Notes: a model not told the origin generated them from the letters alone. A stretch of DNA of 64,000 nt from Staphylococcus saprophyticus subsp. saprophyticus ATCC 15305 = NCTC 7292 (GCF_000010125.1 NC_007350.1:806001-870000), one strand, 5' to 3'. Numbered from the stretch's first letter, positions 53,495 to 63,647 are shown. Made by a program: numbers and translations.

Positions 53495-54137
53495 TACATC
53501 TAATCAGCCTTTATCTGTTGCTATTATGCAAGATGATAAAGTACTAAGTGAATTTAATACAAATGAAAAAAAGAACCATTCTGTTCAATTGATGCCAGCA
53601 ATTGCTAATATATTAGAAGAAAGTCAATTAGATAAAAAGGAACTTGATGCAATTATTGTTGCGGAAGGTCCAGGATCTTATACTGGCTTAAGAATAGGTG
53701 TGACTGTAGCTAAGACATTGGCATATGCACTTAATACGAAGTTATACGGTGTGTCCTCATTAAAAGCCTTAGCAGCTACAGTAAAGGAAGAAAACATTTT
53801 AATTGTACCTGTCTTTGACGCAAGACGAGAAGCAGTTTATTCAGGTGTATATCAGTATCAAAATGGACATTTAGTACAATTGATTGAAGATCAGTATCTT
53901 TCGATTACAATGTTAAAGGAATTGCTATATAAACAAGGTGAACATTTTAAATTTGTAGGGGCAGATACAGAAAAATTAGCTGATTTATTAAACCATGACT
54001 GCATACCTAATTTGCCAAAAGCAAAAGAAATGAAAGCACTGATTGATCATCCAACTGAAATTCATCAATTCAAACCCAACTATATTAAAATATCAGAGGC
54101 AGAGAGAAATTGGTTAGACCAACAGAACAAGAATTAA
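53475..54137 (+). CDS. tsaB: t6A synthesis protein TsaB
   Basis: Inactive ASKHA-fold partner of TsaD. The 220-residue protein has the IDTSNQPLSVAI start and the conserved VAEGPGSYTGLRIGV segment. GTG at 53475 follows AAGGAG. Overlaps both tsaE and rimI, so the block is translationally coupled. Confidence 0.94.
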   Translation: MNYLLIDTSNQPLSVAIMQDDKVLSEFNTNEKKNHSVQLMPAIANILEESQLDKKELDAIIVAEGPGSYTGLRIGVTVAKTLAYALNTKLYGVSSLKALAATVKEENILIVPVFDARREAVYSGVYQYQNGHLVQLIEDQYLSITMLKELLYKQGEHFKFVGADTEKLADLLNHDCIPNLPKAKEMKALIDHPTEIHQFKPNYIKISEAERNWLDQQNKN

Positions 54138-54574
54138 ATATTCGTTTAATGGGTTTAAATGATGTGCCACAAGTATTTGATATTGAAAGAAATAGTTTTA
54201 ATGATAGTAGTTGGTCAATTGATGCATTTTATCACGAAGTAGAGCAAAATGAATTTGCTCATTATTTTGTTATAGAATTTAATGAAAAAATTATTGGTTA
54301 TATCGGAATTTGGTTAGTTATAGATCAAGCACAAATTACCACAATTGCCATTGATGAAACATATAGAGGATACGGGTTAGGACAGTTATTGCTTAAGTAT
54401 GCTATGAATTACGTGCAGACAAAATGTGACGTGATGAGTTTAGAAGTACGAGTTGATAACGATGTAGCACAACATGTGTATACGAATTTAGGTTTTCAAT
54501 ATGGAGGAAAACGTAAAAATTATTATGGTGAAGGTGAGGATGCAATAGTGATGTGGGTGAATTTAAATGAGTGA
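54110..54574 (+). CDS. rimI: Ribosomal protein acetyltransferase RimI-like
   Basis: GNAT acetyltransferase; in E. coli RimI acetylates the N-terminus of ribosomal protein S18. The 154-residue protein has the acetyl-CoA loop [15 protein letters not shown] and the [13 protein letters not shown] end. Located between tsaB and tsaD as in other Firmicutes. The TTG start at 54110 is uncertain; no strong ribosome site is seen. Ends overlapping tsaD by eight bases. Confidence 0.85.
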   Translation: MVRPTEQELNIRLMGLNDVPQVFDIERNSFNDSSWSIDAFYHEVEQNEFAHYFVIEFNEKIIGYIGIWLVIDQAQITTIAIDETYRGYGLGQLLLKYAMNYVQTKCDVMSLEVRVDNDVAQHVYTNLGFQYGGKRKNYYGEGEDAIVMWVNLNE

Positions 54575-55595
54575 AACAACATTGATATTAGCGATAGAAT
54601 CAAGCTGTGATGAAACAAGTGTTAGCATTATTGAAAATGGAAAAAACATACTTAGTAATATCGTATTAAGTCAAATTGAGAGTCATAAACGATTTGGCGG
54701 TGTTGTCCCTGAGGTAGCAAGCAGACATCATGTTGAAGGGATTACGACAACCATTGATGAGGCATTAAACAGTGCCAATACTACAATGAATGATATTGAT
54801 GCAGTGGCTGTAACACAAGGACCTGGCTTGATAGGTGCATTATTGGTAGGGATTAATGCTGCAAAAGCACTTGCATTTGCTTATGATAAACCATTAATTC
54901 CAGTTCATCATATTGCTGGTCATGTTTATGCGAATCATCTAGAAAAGCCATTACAGTTCCCTTTAATCGCACTGATTGTTTCAGGGGGACATACTGAATT
55001 AGTTTATATGAAAAATCATTTGAGCTTTGAAGTGATCGGTGAAACGCGAGATGACGCTGTTGGTGAGGCGTATGATAAAGTAGCGAGAACCATTGGATTA
55101 AGTTATCCGGGGGGACCTCAAGTAGATAATTTAGCGGCTCATGGTGAGGATAGTTACGATTTCCCTAGAGTATGGTTAGATAAAAACAGTTATGATTTTA
55201 GCTTTAGTGGTTTAAAAAGTGCAGTAATTAATAAATTGCATAACTTACGCCAAAAAGGTGAAGCAATAAATGAAGCAAACGTAGCTACAAGTTTTCAAAA
55301 TAGTGTCGTTGAAGTATTGGTTGGTAAAACAATAGCGGCATGTAAAAATTATAACGTGAATCAACTTATAGTAGCTGGTGGCGTTGCAAGTAATAAAGGA
55401 TTAAGAGCGCATTTATCATCCGCATGTGAGTCAAATGACATCAATTTATCCATACCTAGTCCTAAACTATGTACAGATAATGCAGCAATGATAGGCGCTG
55501 CAGGTTATTATTTATTTAAAGCTGGTGTGACTGCAGATATGGCATTAAATGGTTATAATCATATGGATATTGAACAATGTTCAATTGAATCATAA
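54567..55595 (+). CDS. tsaD: tRNA threonylcarbamoyltransferase TsaD
   Basis: Catalytic subunit moving the threonylcarbamoyl group to A37. The 342-residue protein has [10 protein letters not shown] at the start and the metal-binding His115 and His119 (HHIAGH). The VSGGHTEL and [11 protein letters not shown] nucleotide loops are present. Last gene of the tsa block. Confidence 0.96.
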   Translation: MSETTLILAIESSCDETSVSIIENGKNILSNIVLSQIESHKRFGGVVPEVASRHHVEGITTTIDEALNSANTTMNDIDAVAVTQGPGLIGALLVGINAAKALAFAYDKPLIPVHHIAGHVYANHLEKPLQFPLIALIVSGGHTELVYMKNHLSFEVIGETRDDAVGEAYDKVARTIGLSYPGGPQVDNLAAHGEDSYDFPRVWLDKNSYDFSFSGLKSAVINKLHNLRQKGEAINEANVATSFQNSVVEVLVGKTIAACKNYNVNQLIVAGGVASNKGLRAHLSSACESNDINLSIPSPKLCTDNAAMIGAAGYYLFKAGVTADMALNGYNHMDIEQCSIES

Positions 55596-55606
55596 AATAA
55601 TAAAAG

Positions 55607-55636
55607 AACTGAGATATTTATATCTCAGTTTTTTTG
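55607..55636 (+). terminator. Terminator of the tsa operon
   Basis: AACTGAGATA pairs with TATCTCAGTT, followed by seven T; 12 bases after the tsaD stop. Confidence 0.93.
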
Positions 55637-55742
55637 TTAGTAAGTTAAATTTAAACAAATGAAATAAGGGTATAGGTATTTTAGATTAATTGAACAACAT
55701 AAAATTTTTTGAGATGAAGATTTTTAAAGGAGGAGAAATAAA

Positions 55743-56165
55743 ATGAAAGCTGTACAATATTTCAATTTTCAAAATAGCTTAGCAGCATTAAATTTTTATG
55801 AAAAACATTTAGGAGCAACAAATATTCAACGTGTTAGCGGAGACAATGAGATGTTTAATGATATGCCTGAAGAATTTCAAGTACCTCCAGATTTTACGAT
55901 GAATGCATCTTTTGAAATACTTGGAGAAAGATTTTATTGTAGTGACACGTGGAAAAATAAAAAGATTGATAATAGTGGTGCCATCGTGACATTTACTTTT
56001 GACCATAGTAATGAAGCGGATAAAGCAGCTGCTCAAGCATTTTTTGATAAAGCTGTTGAAGCTGGTTGTGAAGTGACGATGCCATTAGGTGCTACGGAAT
56101 GGTCTGAATTTTATGGTATGTTCAACGATCCATTCGGTATTACATGGATGATTAATGCAGAATAA
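55743..56165 (+). CDS. VOC-superfamily (glyoxalase/PhnB-like) protein
   Basis: A 140-residue paired beta-alpha-beta-beta-beta fold. The first half is NFQNSLAALNFYEKHLGAT, and the second ends with the typical WSEFYGMFNDPFGITWMIN. This PhnB-like group is widespread in staphylococci; substrate unknown. It is monocistronic, with AAGGAGGAG before ATG and a strong terminator after. Confidence 0.85.
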   Translation: MKAVQYFNFQNSLAALNFYEKHLGATNIQRVSGDNEMFNDMPEEFQVPPDFTMNASFEILGERFYCSDTWKNKKIDNSGAIVTFTFDHSNEADKAAAQAFFDKAVEAGCEVTMPLGATEWSEFYGMFNDPFGITWMINAE

Positions 56166-56263
56166 GCAGAAATAAGTTTTACTAAGGTAGCCAGGAGTGC
56201 GGCGCATGTCGTATATCAAATTATAAAATACGCTTAATATTCAATAAGTGTTTTTTAAGTAAT

Positions 56264-56311
56264 GGAGCATATCATGTAATCAAAGTGATTTTTGATTACA
56301 TGATATGCTCC
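56264..56311. terminator. Long bidirectional hairpin
   Basis: A perfect 21-base stem (56264-56284 with 56291-56311; core GGAGCATATCATG) with a 6-base loop, T's on the plus side and A's on the other. It ends the VOC gene and the convergent MutS-like gene. Confidence 0.9.
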
Positions 56312-56316
56312 TATTT

Positions 56317-57918
56317 TTAATTATTATGATTTGCTTTAGCTTTAGCACGATGGTAAACATGATTTGGAAATTCCATTATGCGTAATAATTCAATCGCATT
56401 TCTGGTATCAGCTTTGCCTGCTTTAATTTTAAAATCAAAAGAGATTTCATTATCTGTGATGGATTCATTAAAATGATAATTTGAATAAGTATCTTCTAAT
56501 AAAGTGGATAACTCAATATCGTGTGTAGCTGCAATGATTCTAAAAGATTGTAAATGATTTAAATAAGTTAATACGGATTCTGATGCTGCAATCCGTTCCG
56601 TTGTATTGGTGCCCTTGAAAATTTCATCAATAAATACATATATCTTTTTATGTGATTGAATATCGAAAAGGCGTTTAATCGATTTAACTTCACTCATGAA
56701 GTAACTATCTCCAGATAAAATATCATCTTGATTAACCATTGAAGTATAAACAAGCCCTGGTTTGTAAATAAATTTATGCGCTGTTGCAGTATGAATTGTT
56801 TGAGATAACACAATATTCAAAGCGACGGCTTTCATAAATGTTGATTTGCCTGAAGCATTAGAACCAGTTAATAAAATATGTTGATCTACCGTTAAGGAAT
56901 TAGGTACTGCATCAGAGATGAGCGGATGGGTTAAATTTTCAAATATAATCGAGTCATTCTGTGATGGTTCAGGTATGGTATAGTCATCTAATGTTTCTTG
57001 CCATAAAGCAACGGCATAATGATTATCGATACTTGCTACATAATCATAACAGGCCATTACTTCATCTTCGTATGTTTTAAAACTATTTTGAATTAAATGG
57101 AACAAATGGTAATCCAACATAAATATTAATTTAAAAAGCATTGAGAAAATTGAAGTTTCATCATTCGTATTCACGCGCCCGAGTAATCCACTAAAACGAC
57201 GTGCTGTCGTAAAATGTTTGAAATTAACATCTAAACTAGGTGTTTGTTCAAGTTGCTGGATTGCATATGCTTTTTTAATAACATTAGATGTATAGAACAT
57301 TGAATTTAAATCTTGCTCAAATGTCCGTTTTAAGAAACCACTCAAAATCATATTATAAATACAAGCAATGATGGTTAATGGGATTCCAACACTTGGTGAT
57401 ATGAAAGATAAAAGTAAACCTACAATAGGGATATATGTACAAATCATATAGAAGTGATTTCGTTTTATAAATGCAATTTGATCAGGAAAAATTGGATAAA
57501 TAGATTTTCCGATTTGTGCTAAGTGCAATGACAGTTGATTTCTAAAATGACTATCCGATTTAAAGTGATGTATGAGTGACTGATTATTTACTTCAAACAT
57601 CTGTCTTAATGTAGCAAAAAGTCTCATTTCACCAATTGCTGTAAAATTAAAATTCATATTTTGGAACACACTATCTAAATTTAAATCGGACCAGGTTTTA
57701 TCATCGAGTAGTTCATCGCTATCATGCTTATGCTTATATGTATCGAATTGATAACTATAATTATGATTTGGTCTAATGAATGATTCTAATGGTCGTTGTG
57801 CTGACCATAACATTTTTATCTTTGTCATTAATTTTTTATTTTCAATGATAGGCATGATGATCGTTAATAATAGGGAGGCTAATATCAATGCAATAATAAA
57901 CCATAAAATTGCAGGCAT
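56317..57918 (-). CDS. Membrane-associated MutS-like ATPase
   Basis: A 533-residue protein with a MutS-type C-terminal ATPase: Walker A TGSNASGKST, DEIFKGTNTTER (Walker B and signature) and the AATHDIEL switch. The mismatch-binding and clamp domains of MutS are absent. In their place are an N-terminal membrane helix (residues 2-22) and a second hydrophobic pair (about residues 160-200). Annotations of such genes as mismatch repair are therefore doubtful. ATG at 57918 follows AAAGGAAG; an upstream start at 57963 has no site. Function unknown. Confidence 0.82.
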   Translation of the reverse strand: MPAILWFIIALILASLLLTIIMPIIENKKLMTKIKMLWSAQRPLESFIRPNHNYSYQFDTYKHKHDSDELLDDKTWSDLNLDSVFQNMNFNFTAIGEMRLFATLRQMFEVNNQSLIHHFKSDSHFRNQLSLHLAQIGKSIYPIFPDQIAFIKRNHFYMICTYIPIVGLLLSFISPSVGIPLTIIACIYNMILSGFLKRTFEQDLNSMFYTSNVIKKAYAIQQLEQTPSLDVNFKHFTTARRFSGLLGRVNTNDETSIFSMLFKLIFMLDYHLFHLIQNSFKTYEDEVMACYDYVASIDNHYAVALWQETLDDYTIPEPSQNDSIIFENLTHPLISDAVPNSLTVDQHILLTGSNASGKSTFMKAVALNIVLSQTIHTATAHKFIYKPGLVYTSMVNQDDILSGDSYFMSEVKSIKRLFDIQSHKKIYVFIDEIFKGTNTTERIAASESVLTYLNHLQSFRIIAATHDIELSTLLEDTYSNYHFNESITDNEISFDFKIKAGKADTRNAIELLRIMEFPNHVYHRAKAKANHNN

Positions 57919-58048
57919 AGTTACAAAACTTCCTTTCAATAACTTAAATTTGTACTTATTCATTATGACATTGTCTCATTTGTTTCACAAACTAGATTTG
58001 TCTATGACTACATGAGACGAAAATGATGTCAATAGGGAACGTGCGTAC

Positions 58049-58209
58049 TTATCAACAAATAGTGCACAACTTGTGGATAAGTCGGTGCAAATGGTGTGGA
58101 TAGGGATTGAATTCTGAATTTTATATAGAAATAAACATTACATTTTACTTGTGGATAACTAGGATAACTTTGTGGATAGCTTTTATCATAAGTTTTTTTG
58201 TGTGAATAG
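58049..58209. promoter_or_regulatory. Cluster of DnaA boxes
   Basis: Perfect TGTGGATAA (complement of TTATCCACA) at 58072-58080 and 58150-58158; one mismatch at 58049-58057 (TTATCAACA), 58095-58103 and 58171-58179 (TGTGGATAG); a weaker TGTGAATAG at 58201. The four best lie in two pairs spaced 23 and 21 bases apart. The region lies 130-290 bases upstream of the MutS-like gene. The small minus-strand ORF over it is chance. Confidence 0.72.
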
Positions 58210-58231
58210 TTTTGGTGATGAATCATGAAAT

Positions 58232-58269
58232 AAAAAAATGAAAGTAGAAAATTCTACTTTCATTTTTTA
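58232..58269 (-). terminator. Terminator of the ABC-F gene
   Basis: Palindrome AATGAAAGTAGAA/TTCTACTTTCATT with T tracts on both strands; 13 bases beyond the ABC-F stop. Confidence 0.9.
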
Positions 58270-58282
58270 ATAGGATGAGCGT

Positions 58283-60211
58283 TTAAATTAACTTTTCTTG
58301 TAATTCTGCCCATTCAGACATAACCTGTTCTAATTTTTGTTCGGTATGTTGTTTGGATATTGCTAAATCATTCGCTTTTTCAGGGGTTGAATATACATCA
58401 GGTAATGTGAGCTGCTCATTGATTTCATTAATTTGCGCTTCAAATTGCTCAATATCCGCTTCACAAGTTTCAATTTGGCGTTCGATTTGACGTTGTTTAC
58501 GTTTCTGAGCTTTCTGATCAATATAAGAATTAGTTGTTGATGCTTCTATTTCAAGTGAAGTAGGATTCTCTGAGTCTTTTTTCGCTTGTATTGCTGCTTG
58601 CTCTTCTACTTTTTCAATGAAGTATTGATAATCACCTAAATACATCGTGCCACCGTCATAATTTAAATCATATACTTTATTAGCTAGTTGATTAATGAAA
58701 TAACGGTCATGTGAAACAAAAAGAATTGTGCCCTTAAAATTATCCAAAGCTTGTTCTAACATCTCTTTAGAATCAATATCTAGATGGTTGGTAGGCTCAT
58801 CTAATATGAGTACATTATTACGTTCTAACATTAATAAAGCGAGTTGCAGTCGTGCTTTTTCTCCACCAGATAAATCATTAATAATTTTTTTTACATCTTC
58901 TTGAACGAATAGGAAACGACCTAAAACAGCTCTGATATCTTTTTCATTCATAGTAGGGTATTGATCCCATAAATAATCTAAGATCGTTTTATTTGATTTA
59001 AATTCAGCTTGCTTTTGATCATAGTAACCTATTTTTAAATTGGCACCCGTTGTGACTTCGCCGCCTAATTGATCATGTAGACCAGCGATGGTTTTAATTA
59101 AAGTTGATTTACCTATACCATTCGGGCCAATAATAGCGATATGATCACCCTTTGTAACTTCGATGTTAATCCCTTTTGTAATAGGTGTATTGTACCCAAT
59201 CTCTAGATTTTTTATATGGAATACGTCATTACCTGTATTACGGTCGAAATCAAATTGAATATTTGTACTTTTAGCATCAATCATAGGTTTATTAATGCGA
59301 TCGATTTTATCTAACTTTTTGCGACGACTTTTTGCCATCCCAGTCGTAGAGGCACGCGCAATGTTTTTTTCTACGAATGTTTCTAAGCGTTTGATTTCAG
59401 CTTGTTGACTTTCATAGGCTTGCATGCGCTTTTCGTAATACTTATCTCGTTGTTCTATGAATTGTGCATAGTTTCCTACATAGTGTTGTACATCACCGAG
59501 TGCTACATCATATATTTGAGTGACAATTTTATCTAAGAAGTATCTATCGTGACTGATGATTACAATGGCCCCGTTAAAATAATTCAAATAACTTTCTAGC
59601 CATTGAGTTGTTTCCATGTCTAAATGGTTGGTAGGCTCATCGAGTAATAATAAATCTGGTTCACTTAGTAACATTTGCGCTAAAGATAGTCGGGTCTTTT
59701 GACCACCACTAAAATCATTAATGGGTCTATTAAAATCTGATTCAGTGAAGTTTAAGCCATGTAGCACCGTTTTAATTTTACTTTCATATTGATAGCCATC
59801 TTGTTTTTCAAATGTGTTTGATAATGACTCATAACGATCAATATGTATTTTATATGCTTCTGTATCGTATTCATTGGCATGTTGTGCAAGCCAATCCGTT
59901 TCTTTTTTCATTTCTAGTTCTAATTTTTTCATTGCTTCAAATGGCTTAGACATTTCTTCAAATACAGTTTGATTTGTGTCTAAGGTCATTTGTTGTGTTA
60001 AGTAACCAAGTTTTAAATTTTTACTTTTAGATACATAACCACTATCATACCCTTCGACGCCAGCGATTATTTTCATTAATGTTGATTTTCCAGCTCCATT
60101 ACGTCCGACAATTCCAATACGTTCGCCCGTTTTGACTTCGAAATCCACATTGTTAAAAATATCTTCACCGTCGAATGACTTTGTTAAATCATTAAGTTGT
60201 AATAATATCAT
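58283..60211 (-). CDS. ABC-F family ATPase (YdiF-like)
   Basis: Soluble twin-ATPase that acts on the ribosome. The 642-residue protein has two ABC domains, each with Walker A (GRNGAGKST; GPNGIGKST), the LSGGQ-type signature (FSGGQKTRLSLAQ; LSGGEKARLQLA) and DEPTNHLD. A charged linker and a long C-terminal coiled coil (about 560-640) follow. It has no membrane segment. Position beside tsa genes and rex matches B. subtilis ydiF. The GAGAGGTG site sets ATG. Antibiotic-resistance role is not implied. Confidence 0.9.
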   Translation of the reverse strand: MILLQLNDLTKSFDGEDIFNNVDFEVKTGERIGIVGRNGAGKSTLMKIIAGVEGYDSGYVSKSKNLKLGYLTQQMTLDTNQTVFEEMSKPFEAMKKLELEMKKETDWLAQHANEYDTEAYKIHIDRYESLSNTFEKQDGYQYESKIKTVLHGLNFTESDFNRPINDFSGGQKTRLSLAQMLLSEPDLLLLDEPTNHLDMETTQWLESYLNYFNGAIVIISHDRYFLDKIVTQIYDVALGDVQHYVGNYAQFIEQRDKYYEKRMQAYESQQAEIKRLETFVEKNIARASTTGMAKSRRKKLDKIDRINKPMIDAKSTNIQFDFDRNTGNDVFHIKNLEIGYNTPITKGINIEVTKGDHIAIIGPNGIGKSTLIKTIAGLHDQLGGEVTTGANLKIGYYDQKQAEFKSNKTILDYLWDQYPTMNEKDIRAVLGRFLFVQEDVKKIINDLSGGEKARLQLALLMLERNNVLILDEPTNHLDIDSKEMLEQALDNFKGTILFVSHDRYFINQLANKVYDLNYDGGTMYLGDYQYFIEKVEEQAAIQAKKDSENPTSLEIEASTTNSYIDQKAQKRKQRQIERQIETCEADIEQFEAQINEINEQLTLPDVYSTPEKANDLAISKQHTEQKLEQVMSEWAELQEKLI

Positions 60212-60362
60212 CCGATTTGCACCTCTCTATTCAATTATCATTCTACAGTATTCACGCTGTGGTTAAAACTATCATTGTTTATTTTTATGATGCATTCATG
60301 TATAATGTTGTAGTGATTATAAGATTATACAGTATTAGACATTGAAATAGGGGGACATGATC

Positions 60363-61004
60363 TTGGCTAATCAAAGCGAAAAGATTCCTCGTGCTACATT
60401 GAAACGTTTACCGTTATATTATAGATTCGTCAATACATTAAAATCAAAAGGTATAGACAGAGTTAATTCAAAAGCAATTAGTGAAGGCTTAAACATTGAT
60501 TCTGCAACGATACGTAGGGATTTTTCATATTTTGGTGAATTAGGTAAAAAGGGCTACGGCTATAATATAGATAGCTTATTACATTTTTTTAAAAACGAAA
60601 TAAGCGAAAACGATGAAATTAAGATTGCAATTGTAGGTGTAGGGAACTTAGGTAAAGCATTATTAACATATAACTTCTCAATACATGATGAAATGACAAT
60701 AACAGAAGCATTTGATATTCGAGAAGAGGTCATTGGTACACAAATAGGGAAAGTGACAGTTAGTCCATTTGAAAAAATTACAGACATACTATCGCATGAA
60801 CAGATAGATGTCGTTATTCTGACAACGCCTGAGGAAGCGGCTCAGAAGGTTGCTGATACATTAGTGAAAGCAGGCGTTAAAGGTATATTGAACTTTACGC
60901 CTAGTCGTGTACAAACGCCATCCGATGTACAAGTACATCACATTGATTTGGGTATAGAACTGCAATCTTTATTATTCTTTATGAAGAATTATAGTCATAA
61001 ATAA
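60363..61004 (+). CDS. rex: Redox-sensing repressor Rex
   Basis: NADH/NAD+ sensor that represses fermentation and anaerobic genes when NADH is low. The protein has a winged helix (residues 1-80, [22 protein letters not shown]) and a Rossmann domain with [10 protein letters not shown]. The TTG at 60363 (213 residues) is preferred because GGGGGA is seven bases upstream; the ATG at 60357 would be too close. Divergent from the ABC-F gene. Confidence 0.93.
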   Translation: MANQSEKIPRATLKRLPLYYRFVNTLKSKGIDRVNSKAISEGLNIDSATIRRDFSYFGELGKKGYGYNIDSLLHFFKNEISENDEIKIAIVGVGNLGKALLTYNFSIHDEMTITEAFDIREEVIGTQIGKVTVSPFEKITDILSHEQIDVVILTTPEEAAQKVADTLVKAGVKGILNFTPSRVQTPSDVQVHHIDLGIELQSLLFFMKNYSHK

Positions 61005-61013
61005 AATGTAATG

Positions 61014-61085
61014 AACTAGTTTTTGATAAATACGGCATGTGATAACCATGTGGACAAAGTATTTATGGAAAGCTAGTTTTTTATT
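61014..61085 (+). terminator. Terminator of rex
   Basis: Nested hairpin: AACTAG/CTAGTT, ATAAATAC/GTATTTAT and CATG/CATG, then TTTTATTT. It ends rex. Confidence 0.8.
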
Positions 61086-61219
61086 TGTCTTCGAGTTGTT
61101 AATTATTTTAAAAGCCAGCTGATTTTTAAAATAAATTTTCGTGAAACTGTAAGGTTGAAATTTTATACGAAATCTAATATTATTAATCTTATTGATTTTA
61201 TCGGGAAAGAGGTTATGAT

Positions 61220-62302
61220 ATGACATGGTTAATTATCAGTGGACTGGTCGTAGGCGCTCTATTGGGGTTTGTTATGCAGCGAACACGATTTTGTCTAGCT
61301 GGTGGATTCAGGGATATGTATATTCAAAAGAGTAACAAAATGTTTTACGCCTTATTAATTGCGATTTCTGTACAAAGTATTGGCTTATTGCTATTAACTT
61401 CAACAAGATTAGTTGAAATACCAGAGTCAACATATCCTATCATTGGTACAGTGATTGGATCATTTATTTTTGGATTAGGTATTATTATGGCAGGTGGCTG
61501 TGCTACAGGAACATGGTATAGAGCTGGTGAAGGACTAATCGGTAGTTGGATGGCGTTAATTGCTTATGCATTTACTTCCGCCGCAACAAAATTTGGTTTA
61601 TTACTACCATTAATGAACGGTTTAAATAAACCTACTAATGTAAATACGAGTATGTCACAAACAACAGGTATTCCAACCTGGGTTTTCGTAATTGTACTCA
61701 TAGTAATCACTTTATTCTTCGTAGTAAAAACATTACGTAAACCAAAATTTGCAGTACCTAAACTAAAGCAAAAATTCACAGGTATACGTCATTATTTATT
61801 TGAGAAAAAATACCACCCATTTGTGGCAGCAATCGCAGTAGGACTTATCGCATTGCTCGCATGGCCGGTGAGTGAATCAACTGGTAGAATGTATGGTTTA
61901 GGTATTACAACACCTTCTGCAAACTTGGTACAATTTTTTGTAACGGGTGACTTGAAATTATTGGACTGGGGTGTCTTCCTGGTTCTAGGTATATTCTTTG
62001 GCTCTTATATTGCGGCTAAAGGTGCTAAAGAGTTTAAATGGAGATTACCGGATAAAAAAACAATACGCAATAGTATTATAGGCGGTGTGTTAATGGGATT
62101 TGGTGCATCTGTAGCAGGTGGTTGCTCTATAGGGAATGGTTTAGTTGAGACAGCGACAATGTCATGGAAAGGCTGGATTGCACTTGCTTCAATGATATTA
62201 GGCGCATGGACAATGAGTTATTTTGTATTTATTAGACCAATGAAAAAAGCACAAAGCCAAACTTCAAACACGAAAGTTTCATCACAAACGCAAACATCAT
62301 AA
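61220..62302 (+). CDS. YeeE/YedE-family thiosulfate transporter (TsuA-like)
   Basis: A 360-residue membrane protein with about nine helices, made of two half repeats. The conserved cysteines are Cys25 (RFCLAGG), Cys94 (GGCATGTWYR) and Cys302 (GGCSIGNG), matching the three that pass thiosulfate in TsuA. The partner TusA-like gene follows 21 bases later. AAAGAGG precedes ATG. Sulfur uptake is a family-based inference; some relatives are annotated for selenium. Confidence 0.85.
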   Translation: MTWLIISGLVVGALLGFVMQRTRFCLAGGFRDMYIQKSNKMFYALLIAISVQSIGLLLLTSTRLVEIPESTYPIIGTVIGSFIFGLGIIMAGGCATGTWYRAGEGLIGSWMALIAYAFTSAATKFGLLLPLMNGLNKPTNVNTSMSQTTGIPTWVFVIVLIVITLFFVVKTLRKPKFAVPKLKQKFTGIRHYLFEKKYHPFVAAIAVGLIALLAWPVSESTGRMYGLGITTPSANLVQFFVTGDLKLLDWGVFLVLGIFFGSYIAAKGAKEFKWRLPDKKTIRNSIIGGVLMGFGASVAGGCSIGNGLVETATMSWKGWIALASMILGAWTMSYFVFIRPMKKAQSQTSNTKVSSQTQTS

Positions 62303-62323
62303 TTAAAATGGAGGTAATACGAT

Positions 62324-62548
62324 ATGGTACATGAATTAGGTACAGTTGGAATGGTTTGTCCATTTCCATTAATAGAAGCACAAAAGAAAATGAATACATT
62401 AGACAATGGTGAAGAATTAAAAATTGACTTCGATTGTACACAAGCAACAGAAGCATTACCTAACTGGGCAGCAGAGCAAGGTTACCCCGTAACGAATTAC
62501 GAACAATTAGACGATGCTTCATGGACGATTACAATTCAAAAAGCTTAA
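62324..62548 (+). CDS. TusA/SirA-like sulfur carrier (TsuB-like)
   Basis: A 74-residue protein of the TusA fold with the CPxP motif CPFPL (Cys12), which receives sulfur. It pairs with the upstream YeeE-type transporter, as TsuB does with TsuA. AATGGAGG precedes ATG. Together they likely bring in and hand on thiosulfate sulfur (inference). Confidence 0.88.
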   Translation: MVHELGTVGMVCPFPLIEAQKKMNTLDNGEELKIDFDCTQATEALPNWAAEQGYPVTNYEQLDDASWTITIQKA

Positions 62549-62557
62549 ATATACATT

Positions 62558-62614
62558 AAACCAATTTGTTTAATCTAAGGTAGTATACCTTGATTGAAGC
62601 AAATTGGTTTTTAA
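62558..62614 (+). terminator. Terminator of the thiosulfate gene pair
   Basis: AAACCAATTTG/CAAATTGGTTT outer stem with inner AAGGTA/TACCTT, followed by T's. Confidence 0.9.
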
Positions 62615-62693
62615 TTTAAATAGTATTTAAAGCGATTCCATTATGATAGAATTGATATTGTTCATAATAGTGAAGTAATGAGAGTGAGAAACT

Positions 62694-63647
62694 ATGAAAA
62701 ATATTGATGATATAGCAAAACTAGCCGGTGTCTCTAAAAGTACAGTTTCTAGATATTTAAATGATGGCTCGGTAAGTATGAAAACAAAAGAAAAATTAGA
62801 TAAAATCATACAAGAACATGATTATCAGCCGAATCAATTCGCACAAAGCTTAAGAGCACATCGTACAAATATGATAGGCGCTATCATACCAAGAATGAAT
62901 TCGTTTGCAGTTGATGAAACGATTAAAGGTGTTAAAACGATATGCGATAAACAAAATTATAGGCTATTGCTTAATTACACCAATTTGAATTCAGATTTAG
63001 AACTAGATGCACTAGAGACTTTTTACAGAAGTAAAGTGGACGGGATTATCTTTATGGCCACAGATATTACAGATAAACATTTAGAAGTGATTCATAAAAT
63101 CAATGTACCTGTGATCATTGTTGGTCAAACTCATGAACAATTACATTGTATTGTTCACGATGATTATCAAGCTGGTTATCTTGTTGGAGATACACTGGGA
63201 AAACAGGGCTATAAGGATATTCAATTCTTTGGTGTTACGGAGACAGATACGGCTGTAGGTATCTATAGAAAGCAAGGATTTATCGATGGACTTAAAGTTC
63301 ATGGTATTGAGCCCAGTATTTCGATAACATCTTTTAACTATCAAGAAGCCAAACCAGACGTAGCTAGCGTATTACAAAAATATCCACATTTTGATGCCAT
63401 CGTAGGGGCGACTGATTCGATAGCTTTAGCTGTTCATAAATATAATTCGGAACATCATATGTCTAAATATATCGTTGGTTTTGGTGGAGATCCAGTTACA
63501 AAAATTGTTTCGCCATCTATACATACGGTGAGATATGCTTTTGATTATGCAGGAGAAGTTGCTATGGAAAAATTAAATCAATTAATACAACATAAAGACG
63601 TAGAAAAACAAATCACTATTGAAATTGACCATTCGTTTAAAAATTAA
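62694..63647 (+). CDS. scrR: Sucrose operon repressor ScrR
   Basis: LacI-family repressor. The 317-residue protein has the DNA-binding N-terminus (DDIAKLAGVSKSTVSRYLND) with the hinge helix YQPNQFAQSLR, then a sugar-binding core. It lies directly before scrB, an arrangement known in S. xylosus, where ScrR responds to sucrose. GAGAGTGAG precedes ATG. Confidence 0.92.
   Translation: MKNIDDIAKLAGVSKSTVSRYLNDGSVSMKTKEKLDKIIQEHDYQPNQFAQSLRAHRTNMIGAIIPRMNSFAVDETIKGVKTICDKQNYRLLLNYTNLNSDLELDALETFYRSKVDGIIFMATDITDKHLEVIHKINVPVIIVGQTHEQLHCIVHDDYQAGYLVGDTLGKQGYKDIQFFGVTETDTAVGIYRKQGFIDGLKVHGIEPSISITSFNYQEAKPDVASVLQKYPHFDAIVGATDSIALAVHKYNSEHHMSKYIVGFGGDPVTKIVSPSIHTVRYAFDYAGEVAMEKLNQLIQHKDVEKQITIEIDHSFKN

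Noticed and set aside
58029..58226. 65-residue minus-strand ORF
   Set aside because: No ribosome site; its repeated Tyr-Pro pattern is simply the translated DnaA boxes.
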